DNA of 64,000 bases, taken from assembly GCF_900184255.1 (NCBI RefSeq), contig NZ_LT854639.1, positions 308,809 to 372,808 on the forward strand, in the 5' to 3' direction. A program made the position numbers and the translations under genes. Position 1 is the first letter of the stretch, and each line of letters opens with the position of its first letter. Of this stretch, positions 17,829 to 26,671 are shown piece by piece. The notes below the pieces were generated by a model, which ran no database searches, was not told the origin of the DNA, and worked only from the letters and a program-made list of their open reading frames with translations. Source of the stretch: Haloimpatiens massiliensis. GTDB taxonomy: Bacteria; Bacillota; Clostridia; Clostridiales; Clostridiaceae.

Positions 17829-18983
17829 TTATTTTTTATAATTTAATATGTATTCAGCTACCTCTCTAACAGCACCTTGTCCACCTTTACTTTTGCAAGT
17901 ATATTTTGCAACTGCTTTAACACACTCCATGCCATCAGCCACAGAGCAACCAAGCCCTACTTTTTTTATAACATCTAGGTCATTTATATCATCACCAATA
18001 TAAGCTATTTCATCATAATTAACATTATACTTATGACAAATTTTATCTATACACTCTAGTTTATTTTTAATACCTAAATGTATTTCATCAACTCTCAATT
18101 TTTCAGCTCTTCTTTGTACTAAACTAATATTTTCTCCTGTAATTATACCTGTCTTTATTCCTTTTTCCTTCAATAATTTAAAAGCCATCCCATCTTTTGT
18201 ATTAAACTTTTTTAGTTCATCACCATTTTCTGAATAATACATGCCACCATCTGTAAGCACTCCATCACTATCCGTAAGTAAAATCTTAATCTTACTTACA
18301 TCAATATCACAAATTTTTTTACTTCTTTCTTTTAATAGTTGTTCTATTATGAGCCAATCGCTAAGTTCATCTATTTCAAAATAAGTTTCTTCACCCATTT
18401 CTACACAAGAAATATTTCCTGATATTCTACAGTTACTTCTTAGTAAACTTTCTTTTGTAGTAATATAAAAAGCTCCATTTTCTACTAAAAAACCATCAAA
18501 TTCTTGTCTTCGTGGTCTTTTTAAATAATCGTAATTATATGGCTCATAGTTATATTTTGATTTATTCCAAATAAACCTCTTTTGTCTTACAACAGATAAT
18601 ACAGAATCAATCCCATTTTTACTAAATTCTTTAAATCCTTTGTCCAAATCTGTTGAAGTAAGTAGTGGGGAAGTTGCTTGAATTAACACTATATTATCAA
18701 ATTTATAATCCTTTGCAAACTCCAACATTACAGATTCTGTAGAGGCAATATCAGTGGAAACCTCTGCAGATCTACTAACAACTTTTACTTTATCATTATA
18801 ATAATCTTGTACAACATTTTTTATTTTCAAACTATCAGTAGATACAATAACCTCATCTATTTTATTACAGTTAATAGCTGCATCAAGAACCCAACAAATC
18901 AATGGTCTTCCATTAATTTGTTTAATGTTTTTTAAAGGTATTGATTTACTTCCTCCCCGTACGGGTATAAAAGCTATATTCAT
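17829..18983 (-). CDS. neuA: Fused CMP-nonulosonate synthetase (NeuA) and HAD (KdsC-like) phosphatase
   Basis: Two domains in one chain of about 384 residues. Residues 1-225 are an acylneuraminate cytidylyltransferase (IAFIPVRGGSKSIPLKNIK, DEVIVSTDS, IVLIQATSPLL, RPRRQEF), which activates sialic-type acids as CMP-sugars. Residues from about 230 are a HAD phosphatase of the KDO-8-phosphate-phosphatase kind (ILLTDSDGVLTDGGMYY, TKDGMAF, GIITGENI, AYIGDDINDLDVI). The fusion suggests the sugar acid is made as a 9-phosphate, dephosphorylated and then activated. The ATG after aaggtggttaat is the better start. It directly follows neuB (about 10 bases). Confidence 0.88.
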   Translation of the reverse strand: MNIAFIPVRGGSKSIPLKNIKQINGRPLICWVLDAAINCNKIDEVIVSTDSLKIKNVVQDYYNDKVKVVSRSAEVSTDIASTESVMLEFAKDYKFDNIVLIQATSPLLTSTDLDKGFKEFSKNGIDSVLSVVRQKRFIWNKSKYNYEPYNYDYLKRPRRQEFDGFLVENGAFYITTKESLLRSNCRISGNISCVEMGEETYFEIDELSDWLIIEQLLKERSKKICDIDVSKIKILLTDSDGVLTDGGMYYSENGDELKKFNTKDGMAFKLLKEKGIKTGIITGENISLVQRRAEKLRVDEIHLGIKNKLECIDKICHKYNVNYDEIAYIGDDINDLDVIKKVGLGCSVADGMECVKAVAKYTCKSKGGQGAVREVAEYILNYKK

Positions 18984-18993
18984 ATTAACCACC

Positions 18994-19863
18994 TTATTTC
19001 TTTCTATATTTTAATTTTTCTCTTTGTACCTTTTCAATATCTAATATCTCTTGATTTTTGTAAGATAATGCCTTATGCGTAGCTTCTAAATCTCTTTTTA
19101 ATCTTCTAATTCCATCTGGTTCCAATGATGCGGCATGATCTGTACCTTTCCAAGTTCTATCTAATGTATAGTGTCTTTCAATAAATGTAGCACCTAATGT
19201 ATATGCTGCTACATCTACCGCTATACCAAGATGATGACCTGAAAATCCTATTTCTTTCACTCTTTCCCCATAACTTTGTTGTAATCTCTTTATTTCCAGT
19301 AAACAAACATCATCAAATGGAACAGGATAACCTGAGGTACAACTATATATTATTAAATCTTTATTTCTCCTCTTCTCTTCAAATAATCCAATTATCTTCT
19401 CTTCTTCTTCATGGGTTGTCATACCAAAAGATAAATGAATTTCTCCCTCATAATTGCTACATAACCATTCTAACATTTCAAAATTATTATTACATGCTGA
19501 TGGTATTTTAATCATTTTAGGTTTTAGTGAAGCAATTTCTTTTGCAGAAGTTAAATCCCACACCGATGTACTATATTCAATTCCAAATTCATCACACCAT
19601 TTTTTTAAAGTTCTATGTTGTTCTAATGTAAATTCCAAATACTCCCTATGCTTCCCATATGTTTCACCGTAGGAATTTATAGGATTTGGATGTGGAGCAT
19701 TATATTGTTCTTCAGTTAATAACTCCCTATTATTTCTCTTTTGAAACTTTACTATATCTGCTTTGCAAAATATTGCTGCTATCTTAATTAGCTCTTTAGC
19801 TATTTTCATTTCCCCCTTATGATTACATCCTATTTCTGCTACTACTTTTGGTTTTTTATACAT
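18994..19863 (-). CDS. neuB: NeuB-family nonulosonic acid synthase lacking the SAF domain
   Basis: Condenses phosphoenolpyruvate with an N-acyl-mannosamine or mannose (or its 6-phosphate) to give a nine-carbon acid. The barrel is clear: VVAEIGCNHKGE, IVKFQKRNN, WCDEFGIEYSTSVWD, MIKIPSACNN, EIHLSFGMTT, IGFSGHHLG, FIERHYTLDRTWKGTDHAASL. At 289 residues it is about 50 short of classical NeuB because the C-terminal antifreeze-like (SAF) domain is missing, although the gene has a normal stop and a following partner. No neuC epimerase is seen in the window, so the mannosamine or mannose substrate must come from elsewhere. Strong ribosome site taggaggaagatattATG. Confidence 0.88.
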   Translation of the reverse strand: MYKKPKVVAEIGCNHKGEMKIAKELIKIAAIFCKADIVKFQKRNNRELLTEEQYNAPHPNPINSYGETYGKHREYLEFTLEQHRTLKKWCDEFGIEYSTSVWDLTSAKEIASLKPKMIKIPSACNNNFEMLEWLCSNYEGEIHLSFGMTTHEEEEKIIGLFEEKRRNKDLIIYSCTSGYPVPFDDVCLLEIKRLQQSYGERVKEIGFSGHHLGIAVDVAAYTLGATFIERHYTLDRTWKGTDHAASLEPDGIRRLKRDLEATHKALSYKNQEILDIEKVQREKLKYRKK

Positions 19864-20018
19864 AATATCTTCCTCCTAAATTATTTATTTTTAGTAATTT
19901 GTGGTCTTCTTAAAATATTAATTTATCTAACTCTTTATCGTTAAATTTTTATATTTTCTGCACTATGTCATGATAGATTTAAAACATAAAAAATTAAAAT
20001 CAGCAAAAAATTTTCATA

Positions 20019-21311
20019 TTATTTATCACATACTAAAAATAATTTAAATATAACTATTATAAAACTAATTGTATAAACAAGTATCTTAAAATAATTTTGG
20101 AATCCATAGTATATAAGAGTACTCATTTCCCCAACAATTATTAAATATATACATAAATACATTTTATTATTGCTTCTTATTTTTTCTAACAAGTAAAAAT
20201 ATACTGATAAAATTATACTAATAAGGTATATACCTAAAATTCTAAAATTTGAATATGCTTCTGTTAAATATAATGCACCCATATTATATCCAAGATTATT
20301 ATTATTTAATATATACCTACCTAGTATATCACTAAATTTTATATTAGTACTTTTAGTAAAAAATTTAGGTAATATATTTTTTATCGTAACTAAATAAGAA
20401 TTTTCATCACAAAAAAATTCATTTTGAATTACAAAATTTAATGTATTCAATTCATTTCTTTCATGGACTCCTAATAATTCAAAAAAATTATTTTTTTGTA
20501 TAGGAAATCCAAATTTCAAAATACATTTAGCTAAAATTAAAATTAAATATATTAAAATACCTATGACTACAATTTTAAAAATATCCCTTAAATAAATATC
20601 CTTTTTATCAAGAAAAACACATGAAAATATAATAAATAAATTTACTATCATTGCTCGATAACCTAAAATCAATAAAATAATTGTTATTAAAAAATACATA
20701 ATAAACACTATATCAAAAAACCAATTTTTTTTACTATTTACTATTTTAATAGAAATGATAGTAAATAAATTTATACTATAAAGCTCAAACCACGGAAGTG
20801 AACTATTTGAAAACTCTTTATAATTTCTAAAATTAAAATTAAATTTTGTTACAAAGAATAAAATTGCTAATAAAAAGTATATATTTATGATATAACCTAA
20901 TTTAGGTTTTATATGTATATTCATACATGTATCAGTATTTTTCAATTTTTTATTAGCAATTAAATAAATGTATAAAACTAAACTCATAATTATTAGTGAT
21001 ATATATATATATCTAAAACTTATTGAATCCAATAATAGATTGGAATAGCTTACCCTCCAACTTTTTTCACCAATATTAAAAATATAGTTTTTTATAAATA
21101 CAATTAATAACATTTCCAATACTATTAATTGAAAATAAAAAAAAGAATATAATTTAGCTTTTAATGAATGTATAACACTTATACTAGTTGAAATTACCAT
21201 AATTAAAAACATACATACAAAATGAGTGTATGAATTTATTTCAATATGTGCTATGAAAAATAGTATTATATTTAACATAAACATGCAAAAATAGCTTGTA
21301 TTAATTATCAT
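20019..21311 (-). CDS. Wzy-like polysaccharide polymerase
   Basis: Polytopic membrane protein of 430 residues with about 11-12 hydrophobic helices and a large loop before the C-terminal group (LGVHERNELNTLNFV and NENSYLVTIKNILPKFF are in this part). That plan is typical of O-antigen/capsule repeat-unit polymerases, which are too divergent for a motif call. Context supports it: the cluster otherwise has a flippase, an initiating transferase and chain-length control but no polymerase. Very AT-rich codon use, as is common for wzy genes. Ribosome site aaggagaattatATG. Confidence 0.7.
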   Translation of the reverse strand: MIINTSYFCMFMLNIILFFIAHIEINSYTHFVCMFLIMVISTSISVIHSLKAKLYSFFYFQLIVLEMLLIVFIKNYIFNIGEKSWRVSYSNLLLDSISFRYIYISLIIMSLVLYIYLIANKKLKNTDTCMNIHIKPKLGYIINIYFLLAILFFVTKFNFNFRNYKEFSNSSLPWFELYSINLFTIISIKIVNSKKNWFFDIVFIMYFLITIILLILGYRAMIVNLFIIFSCVFLDKKDIYLRDIFKIVVIGILIYLILILAKCILKFGFPIQKNNFFELLGVHERNELNTLNFVIQNEFFCDENSYLVTIKNILPKFFTKSTNIKFSDILGRYILNNNNLGYNMGALYLTEAYSNFRILGIYLISIILSVYFYLLEKIRSNNKMYLCIYLIIVGEMSTLIYYGFQNYFKILVYTISFIIVIFKLFLVCDK

Positions 21312-21349
21312 ATAATTCTCCTTAATTAATAGCTTTTAAAAAAATAAAA

Positions 21350-22273
21350 TCATAATTTTATCTTTTTTATAACATCACCATCATTATCAATAAAATCAAT
21401 ATTCTTTGTTTTATAAAGAACTTTTAATTTTTTACTCAGTTTATTCAATCCAAAATATCCAGCTAAATAATAATTATTTTTTTCTATTTTACAAATATTT
21501 AAATTTACTGTAGAAAATACAGATAAATATCCTCTAAACCTATTGTCATTAATATAATCTTCTGCCAACATTTTAGTTTCTATAATATTTATAAAATTAA
21601 TCTTTTTTATCCAATCCTTTTCTCTAGGATGTGGTAGGTAAAAAATTTTACAATTTACCATTTCGCAAAGTTTTTCCATTTTGTGTATGAATTGTTTTTT
21701 AGTTAATATATGATCTTCTACTAATGGTTGTCCTATAAATATATAACTATTTGTATAATTTTCACATTTTTTTAATTCTAAGTTATAATTAAGTTTATTA
21801 TTTAAAAATCTATCATAGCATTCTACTATTTCTCGATCAAATGCTTTTTTAAATATATTTTTGGGATAGTATCCTAAAAATAATTTAAATACTGCTTTTA
21901 AATAAAAATTTGGATAATAACATATATAATAATTTAAACCATCCTCCCATAACTCAACTTTTTTATTATTAATACATTCTTTAAAAAAATTAGAGACAGG
22001 GTCATTATCATTAAATAAAATTAATTTATCAATATTGTTAATATTAATTATTTTTTTTAATTTATTATAATAAATAAATTTATTATAGTAAAAACATTTT
22101 ATAATATTTAATCCACATTTTTCTTTTTCAAAAAATATGATTTTATCCTTATAAAACTCAAAATATTTATCATTCTTAAGCTTACTTGAAGTGTAAATTT
22201 CAATATTAACTTTATTATTATCAAATAAAAGTTTAAGATGAAAATTACTTCTTACAACAGCTACTTCTCTCAA
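21350..22273 (-). CDS. Putative sialyltransferase-like glycosyltransferase (GT52-like)
   Basis: Cytoplasmic protein of 307 residues with the two short motifs of bacterial sialyltransferases: an acidic D/E-D/E-G in ELWEDGLNYY (near residue 130) and an HP motif in IFYLPHPREKDW (near 225). GT-B-like elements include KLILFNDNDPVSNFF and YIFIGQPLVED. Neighbouring neuA and neuB supply a CMP-sugar donor, so transfer of a nonulosonic acid is the natural role. It starts at TTG with ggagg nine bases ahead. Assignment to GT52 or the polysialyltransferase group is by motif and context only. Confidence 0.6.
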   Translation of the reverse strand: MREVAVVRSNFHLKLLFDNNKVNIEIYTSSKLKNDKYFEFYKDKIIFFEKEKCGLNIIKCFYYNKFIYYNKLKKIININNIDKLILFNDNDPVSNFFKECINNKKVELWEDGLNYYICYYPNFYLKAVFKLFLGYYPKNIFKKAFDREIVECYDRFLNNKLNYNLELKKCENYTNSYIFIGQPLVEDHILTKKQFIHKMEKLCEMVNCKIFYLPHPREKDWIKKINFINIIETKMLAEDYINDNRFRGYLSVFSTVNLNICKIEKNNYYLAGYFGLNKLSKKLKVLYKTKNIDFIDNDGDVIKKIKL

Positions 22274-22395
22274 CTTCTAATTCCTCCAATATAAAATTAA
22301 TTATTTTAAACTTAATATTTATACTTGTATTGCTATTATTTTATACTTTTTATAAATATAAATAAAAATTACTTATCCTTATTTACTATATATGT

Positions 22396-22980
22396 CTATT
22401 TTAAATTATATAATTTTAAAAAGTTATTATATTCTTTTGAATCCCTAGACCAAGGATATATTATAATACAATCCTCATATATATAATAATCAGTTGTAAC
22501 CAATTCCTCACTTAATTTAAATTTATTTAATGCAGCTACTTTTATATTTATATTATCACCACAAAATTTTTTCAAAAAATCCAATGCAGTAATAATTGTA
22601 TGTCCTGTGTCTATTGAATCATCTATCAATAATATGTTTTGGCCTTGTACCAAATCATTATCAACTTCTGTTACCAATCTTTTTGATCTTTTTTTATGTA
22701 TACCTGATTTAAATTCTATTTCTCTTAATAAATTTTTAAAACTCGTTGGAATTATTCTTAATATTAAACTCAATTTTGTTTTAATAGAGTTTCCTTCCCT
22801 AGAAATTCTAAATCCTGTTAAATTAGTATTAAAATAATCAGCAATTACTTTTGCCACTAAATAGCCACCTGACTTTATATAAACAATACAATCTGGTTTA
22901 AAGTTATCCTTTTGAATTTTTTGTGCTAATTTTAAAGAATCTTTTTCTACATTTTCTATAGATAAGTTCAAATGCTTCAT
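22396..22980 (-). CDS. Phosphoribosyltransferase-family protein
   Basis: PRTase-fold protein of 194 residues. The PRPP-binding loop is clear: ILLIDDSIDTGHTIITAL (near residues 115-135), preceded by CIVYIKSGGYLVAKVIADYF. Stand-alone members serve nucleobase salvage, but ones inside polysaccharide loci may act in sugar-nucleotide or regulatory steps. Its start (ggaaggtaaatttaATG) lies 77 bases inside the upstream PHP gene, in another frame, so the two are translationally coupled. Substrate unknown. Confidence 0.75.
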   Translation of the reverse strand: MKHLNLSIENVEKDSLKLAQKIQKDNFKPDCIVYIKSGGYLVAKVIADYFNTNLTGFRISREGNSIKTKLSLILRIIPTSFKNLLREIEFKSGIHKKRSKRLVTEVDNDLVQGQNILLIDDSIDTGHTIITALDFLKKFCGDNINIKVAALNKFKLSEELVTTDYYIYEDCIIIYPWSRDSKEYNNFLKLYNLK

Positions 22981-23647
22981 TAAATTTACCTTCCTTTATT
23001 ATTTTTTTTAATTTAACAAACTTTGTATATTGGTGTATACTCTTATTAATTTTCATATTTAAAACTTTCATTTGTCTAAGTTGACTATTTATATTTTTTC
23101 TAGTAATTTTATTATTTAAAATCATACAGTTAAACTTAAGTTCATAATAACTATGAGCATCACTTGCTATAACCCCTATCTTATTAAGTGAATTGTTTAA
23201 TAATTCACTTTTCTTAACATCTCTTCTATCTATACATCGTCCATTAAATATTTCTATAATATCTATAGAATCTGAATATTCCTTTATAATGTTTTCTTTT
23301 AAACAAGTTTTATATCTTTTACTATCAAAAGGATGAGGAATATATACTATTCCATCTTGATTTTTTATTTTTTCTATTGTCTCTCTTGGTGTTAAACCTT
23401 TTTCCACCTTTTCTTTTAAAAACAATCCAATAATTTCCCCTTCAGTTGTCATTATTTCTTCGCCCACTATTACATCTATCTTGTTCCCATACTTTTCTTT
23501 AAACTTCATTGCACCATCTATAGTATTATGATCTGTTATAGCTATTCCAGATATATTATGTTTTTTTAAAACTTTATACAACTTGCTTAATTTAACATCA
23601 CTATCAGGCGAATATTTAGTGTGAACATGAAACTCATATATATACAT
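22904..23647 (-). CDS. PHP-domain metal-dependent phosphoesterase
   Basis: PHP-family protein of about 247 residues. Metal-binding motifs follow the usual order: FHVHTKYSPDSD, AITDHNTIDGA, GEEIMTTEGEIIGLF, YIPHPFDSKRY and GVIASDAHSYYEL. PHP enzymes hydrolyse phosphate esters of nucleotides, histidinol or phosphoproteins. The start is the ATG after ttggagaataga; the extension by four codons from a TTG would include the ribosome site. The last 25 codons overlap the phosphoribosyltransferase gene. It is distinct from the YwqE phosphatase three genes away. Confidence 0.8.
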   Translation of the reverse strand: MYIYEFHVHTKYSPDSDVKLSKLYKVLKKHNISGIAITDHNTIDGAMKFKEKYGNKIDVIVGEEIMTTEGEIIGLFLKEKVEKGLTPRETIEKIKNQDGIVYIPHPFDSKRYKTCLKENIIKEYSDSIDIIEIFNGRCIDRRDVKKSELLNNSLNKIGVIASDAHSYYELKFNCMILNNKITRKNINSQLRQMKVLNMKINKSIHQYTKFVKLKKIIKEGKFNEAFELIYRKCRKRFFKISTKNSKG

Positions 23648-23797
23648 TCTATTCTCCAATTCTTTTTCAATAATATCACTAATCTTATATTACTTAACTC
23701 TTCTATTCAAAATATTATGGAATATTTTATTTTTCTTTATATTAAAACTTCAATTACATTCTAAGTATTTATCAATCATTTACTTTTAAATGCACCC

Positions 23798-24463
23798 TTA
23801 AGCTGCATTCTTATCTCCAAATAATACACCAAAAGTTCTCAAAATAAGTCTTATATCAAGCAATGTAGTCCTTTCTTTTAAATAACTTATGTCTAATTCC
23901 ATCCATTCCTCAAAATCTATATTATTTCTCCCCATTACCTGCCAGTAACAAGTTATACCTGGTTTAGCTAAAAGCTTAAGCTTATGATGAGCATTAAACT
24001 CAGCTACTTCTTTTGGAAGATTAGGTCTTGGACCTACTAGAGACATGTCTCCCTTTAATACATTAAATAGTTGCGGAAGCTCGTCTATGCTTGTCTTTCT
24101 TATGAACCTTCCTACTTTAGTTATCCTTGGATCTTCTTTCATTTTAAACATGGGACCTGACATTTCATTTTTGTCCTTTAATTTTGCTAACAATTCTTCA
24201 GCATTAATTACCATAGATCTAAACTTGTACATCTTAAATGTTTTTTCACTTTGCCCTACTCTCTCTTGGGCAAATATTACTGGTCCTTTAGAGTCTATTT
24301 TTATAGCTATAGCTGTAACTAATAGTATAGGTGATAAAAGTATAATTCCTACTAGTGACCCTAATACATCAATTATCCTTTTTACTACAAAATAAGCTTT
24401 TGACTTTTGAAATTCATTGCTTATTTCCAAGTTAATATCTTGCTGAAGCTCTATGTTCTGCAT
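23798..24463 (-). CDS. Initiating polyprenyl-phosphate sugar-phosphate transferase
   Basis: Adds the first sugar phosphate to undecaprenyl phosphate at the membrane. It has one long hydrophobic segment (VVKRIIDVLGSLVGIILLSP) and the catalytic domain with FAQERVGQ, KMYKFRSM, TSIDELPQLFNVLKGDMSLV, GPRPNLP and PGITCYWQV. The length of 221 residues matches the short monotopic PglC/WcaJ-C class. The sugar specificity cannot be read from sequence. It is fourth in the minus-strand operon after wzz, the kinase and the phosphatase. Ribosome site ggggaaggggatgaaattATG. Confidence 0.92.
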   Translation of the reverse strand: MQNIELQQDINLEISNEFQKSKAYFVVKRIIDVLGSLVGIILLSPILLVTAIAIKIDSKGPVIFAQERVGQSEKTFKMYKFRSMVINAEELLAKLKDKNEMSGPMFKMKEDPRITKVGRFIRKTSIDELPQLFNVLKGDMSLVGPRPNLPKEVAEFNAHHKLKLLAKPGITCYWQVMGRNNIDFEEWMELDISYLKERTTLLDIRLILRTFGVLFGDKNAA

Positions 24464-24496
24464 AATTTCATCCCCTTCCCCAAAATTTTATAATTT

Positions 24497-25267
24497 TTAT
24501 CTAAACATAGCCAAGAATCCCTTCTTCCTATGCTTAATAACCTTATGCTCCTTATGAATATCAAATCCGTTCACCACGGCCCCTGCATTTTCTAATATGT
24601 CATCAAATATGTATTCATAGTTGTTTTGTATGAAATCGTAGCACTCCCTTAGCTTTGGATTTCTTTTGCCTATGCCGTGGGCATCAGAGGCTACAAAATC
24701 ACATAGACCTTTTTCTATTAAAAGTCTTGCAGTTTTTTTAGTTTCTTTGCCGTATATACCCATGATGCTGCCAGCATTTAGCTGGAATAAGCAGCCTTCC
24801 TCTATAAATGAATTTAAACTTTCTAAATTTTTTTGCACGTAGGCATATCTTTCTGGGTGAGCTATTATGGTTCTTATACCCTTGATTCTTAGCTCGTATA
24901 TTAAGTCTATATGCTCCTTGGGGCATTTAGTAAAATCTGTTTCCAAAAGCATGTACTTATTATTTTTATTGAGAGTGTTTATAATTCCCTTTCTATATAA
25001 GTCTAACAGATGGTTGTCCAAGAAAATTTCCTGTCCTGGTAAAATTTCTAAGTTTATTTTATTATTTTTTAATTCTGTATTTAGCATATCTAATTTTTCT
25101 TCTATGCTTAAGAAAGAATTTTCATAATGATTTTGATAAAAATGAGGAGTGGCTATTATTTTCCTCACTCCATCTTCATAGGCCATTTTTGCCATTGCTA
25201 TGCTACAAGAAATATCCTTTGACCCATCATCTATATCAGGAATTATATGACAATGTATATCTATCAT
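24497..25267 (-). CDS. YwqE/CpsB-type protein-tyrosine phosphatase
   Basis: Manganese-dependent PHP phosphatase of 256 residues that removes phosphate from the tyrosine cluster of the capsule kinase. Motifs are MIDIHCHIIPDIDDGSKD at the very N-terminus, IATPHFYQNHYE, LLETDFT, IAHPERYAYVQ and FVASDAHGIGKRNP. It follows the kinase gene by six bases, so they are made together. Together with Wzz and CpsD it sets chain length and export rate. Confidence 0.92.
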   Translation of the reverse strand: MIDIHCHIIPDIDDGSKDISCSIAMAKMAYEDGVRKIIATPHFYQNHYENSFLSIEEKLDMLNTELKNNKINLEILPGQEIFLDNHLLDLYRKGIINTLNKNNKYMLLETDFTKCPKEHIDLIYELRIKGIRTIIAHPERYAYVQKNLESLNSFIEEGCLFQLNAGSIMGIYGKETKKTARLLIEKGLCDFVASDAHGIGKRNPKLRECYDFIQNNYEYIFDDILENAGAVVNGFDIHKEHKVIKHRKKGFLAMFR

Positions 25268-25273
25268 AAAATC

Positions 25274-25975
25274 CTACTCCTTTTTTCTCTTTTTCTTTTT
25301 TACTTCTCCATTTTCATCTTCATTATAATAGTAATAATATCCATAACTCTTGCCATTTTCTTCTTTGATTCTATTTAAAACCACTCCTAGGATGTTTGCA
25401 TTTACCTTTTTAAGTGATTCCTTTGCCTTTATTGCCATGGCCTTTTCAGTTTGTGCAGAAGTAATTACTAAAATAACCCCATCAGTTATGGTAGAAAGTA
25501 TTTGAGCATCGGTAACCGCCATTACTGGTGGACTGTCTATTATAACCATGTCAAACTGATCAGAAACTTTTTTTAAAAAGTTCTTCAATTTATTTGAAGA
25601 AAGCATTTCCGCTGGGTTTGGAGGTATAGTTCCTGCCGTCATTATAAATAGTTTATTTTTATAGACTTTAGTAGCCTGCTCAAAAGTTACTTCTCCTAAA
25701 AGGAAATTAGTTACACCTTTTTCATTAGATATTTTAAATTTTTTATGTATACTAGGTTTTCTTAAATCACAATCTATTAGAAGTACTGACTTACCTGTTT
25801 CAGCTATAGAAAGAGCCAAATTAGCTGCTGTAGTTGATTTTCCCTCTCCTGGTCCTGAACTGGTTACCAATATTCTTCTTAATTCCTTATCAAAGGATGC
25901 ATACTGTATATTCGTCCTTAAAGTTCTATACGCCTCTGCTGGTACGGATTTAGGACTTTTTTCTATAACAAGCAT
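25274..25975 (-). CDS. CpsD/CapB-type bacterial tyrosine kinase
   Basis: Cytoplasmic BY-kinase of 233 residues. Walker A is SSGPGEGKSTTAANL, the A' motif LLIDCDLRKPSIHKKF, Walker B VIIDSPPVMAVTDA. A C-terminal tyrosine cluster (SYGYYYYYNED) is the autophosphorylation site, followed by a lysine-rich end. In Firmicutes the activator is the separate Wzz-like membrane protein, which is the preceding gene. The start at gggggaaaggtaaATG is well placed. Confidence 0.93.
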   Translation of the reverse strand: MLVIEKSPKSVPAEAYRTLRTNIQYASFDKELRRILVTSSGPGEGKSTTAANLALSIAETGKSVLLIDCDLRKPSIHKKFKISNEKGVTNFLLGEVTFEQATKVYKNKLFIMTAGTIPPNPAEMLSSNKLKNFLKKVSDQFDMVIIDSPPVMAVTDAQILSTITDGVILVITSAQTEKAMAIKAKESLKKVNANILGVVLNRIKEENGKSYGYYYYYNEDENGEVKKKKRKKE

Positions 25976-25990
25976 TTACCTTTCCCCCTT

Positions 25991-26671
25991 TTATTCATGC
26001 TCTGGTATTACGCCTATAACAGGTATTTCTAAACTTTTTAACACATCTTCATCGGTTTTAATAGTGTTGTCCATGTATTCTAATAAGAATGTAAGTCCTA
26101 TGGATACCATAAGTCCTAGAAAAAACGCTATGGCTATATTTAATTTTTTATTAGGCTTTATAGGCTTTTCAGGAACCTGTGCCGGATCTAAAATTTCAAC
26201 CTCTCCACCTTGTATTGCCTTAGTAGATTTTTTTATAAACTCCTCTGTAAATATGTCTGCTATTACTTTAGCCTTATTAGGATTTTTATGTTCTACTGTT
26301 ATGTCCAATATTTGAGTGTCCGCTTGTGGTGTAACCTTTACTATATCTTTTAATTGCGTTGGTGTAATGTTTAAATTAGCCTTTTCAATAGTGTCTTCTG
26401 CCACAGATTGAAGCTTTGCAATTTCTGCATAAGTTTTTACAAGCTTTTGGTACATCATAACTTCATTATATTGATAATTTTCATTTTGCTTCTTATCTCC
26501 AGTCTTTCCTATAACTACACTAACCTTTGATTGGTAAACTGGTGATAGTACAAAAAAACTTATAACCCCTGCAATTATAGTCGATAAAAGGGTTATACTC
26601 ACTATTAATTTAACTCTCTTCTTCAAAATCCAAAAGAATTCTCTTAAATCTAATGTTACTTCTTCTTGCAT
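25991..26671 (-). CDS. Wzz/CpsC-type chain-length regulator and kinase activator
   Basis: Membrane protein of 226 residues with two helices flanking an extracytoplasmic domain: IVSITLLSTIIAGVISFFVL near residue 20-40 and LNIAIAFFLGLMVSIGLTFL near 180. The Pro-rich PAQVPEKPIKPNKK motif before the second helix is typical of Wzz proteins. Its cytoplasmic tail would activate the CpsD kinase encoded next. It is the first gene of the polysaccharide operon, with a strong ribosome site (cggaggattaaaATG). About 91 bases upstream of the start lies the sequence shared with the sigma-factor gene. Confidence 0.92.
   Translation of the reverse strand: MQEEVTLDLREFFWILKKRVKLIVSITLLSTIIAGVISFFVLSPVYQSKVSVVIGKTGDKKQNENYQYNEVMMYQKLVKTYAEIAKLQSVAEDTIEKANLNITPTQLKDIVKVTPQADTQILDITVEHKNPNKAKVIADIFTEEFIKKSTKAIQGGEVEILDPAQVPEKPIKPNKKLNIAIAFFLGLMVSIGLTFLLEYMDNTIKTDEDVLKSLEIPVIGVIPEHE

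Noticed and set aside
19197..19511. 104-codon plus-strand frame opposite neuB
   Set aside because: Antisense to a conserved barrel enzyme and rich in Leu/Tyr from AT-rich shadow codons.
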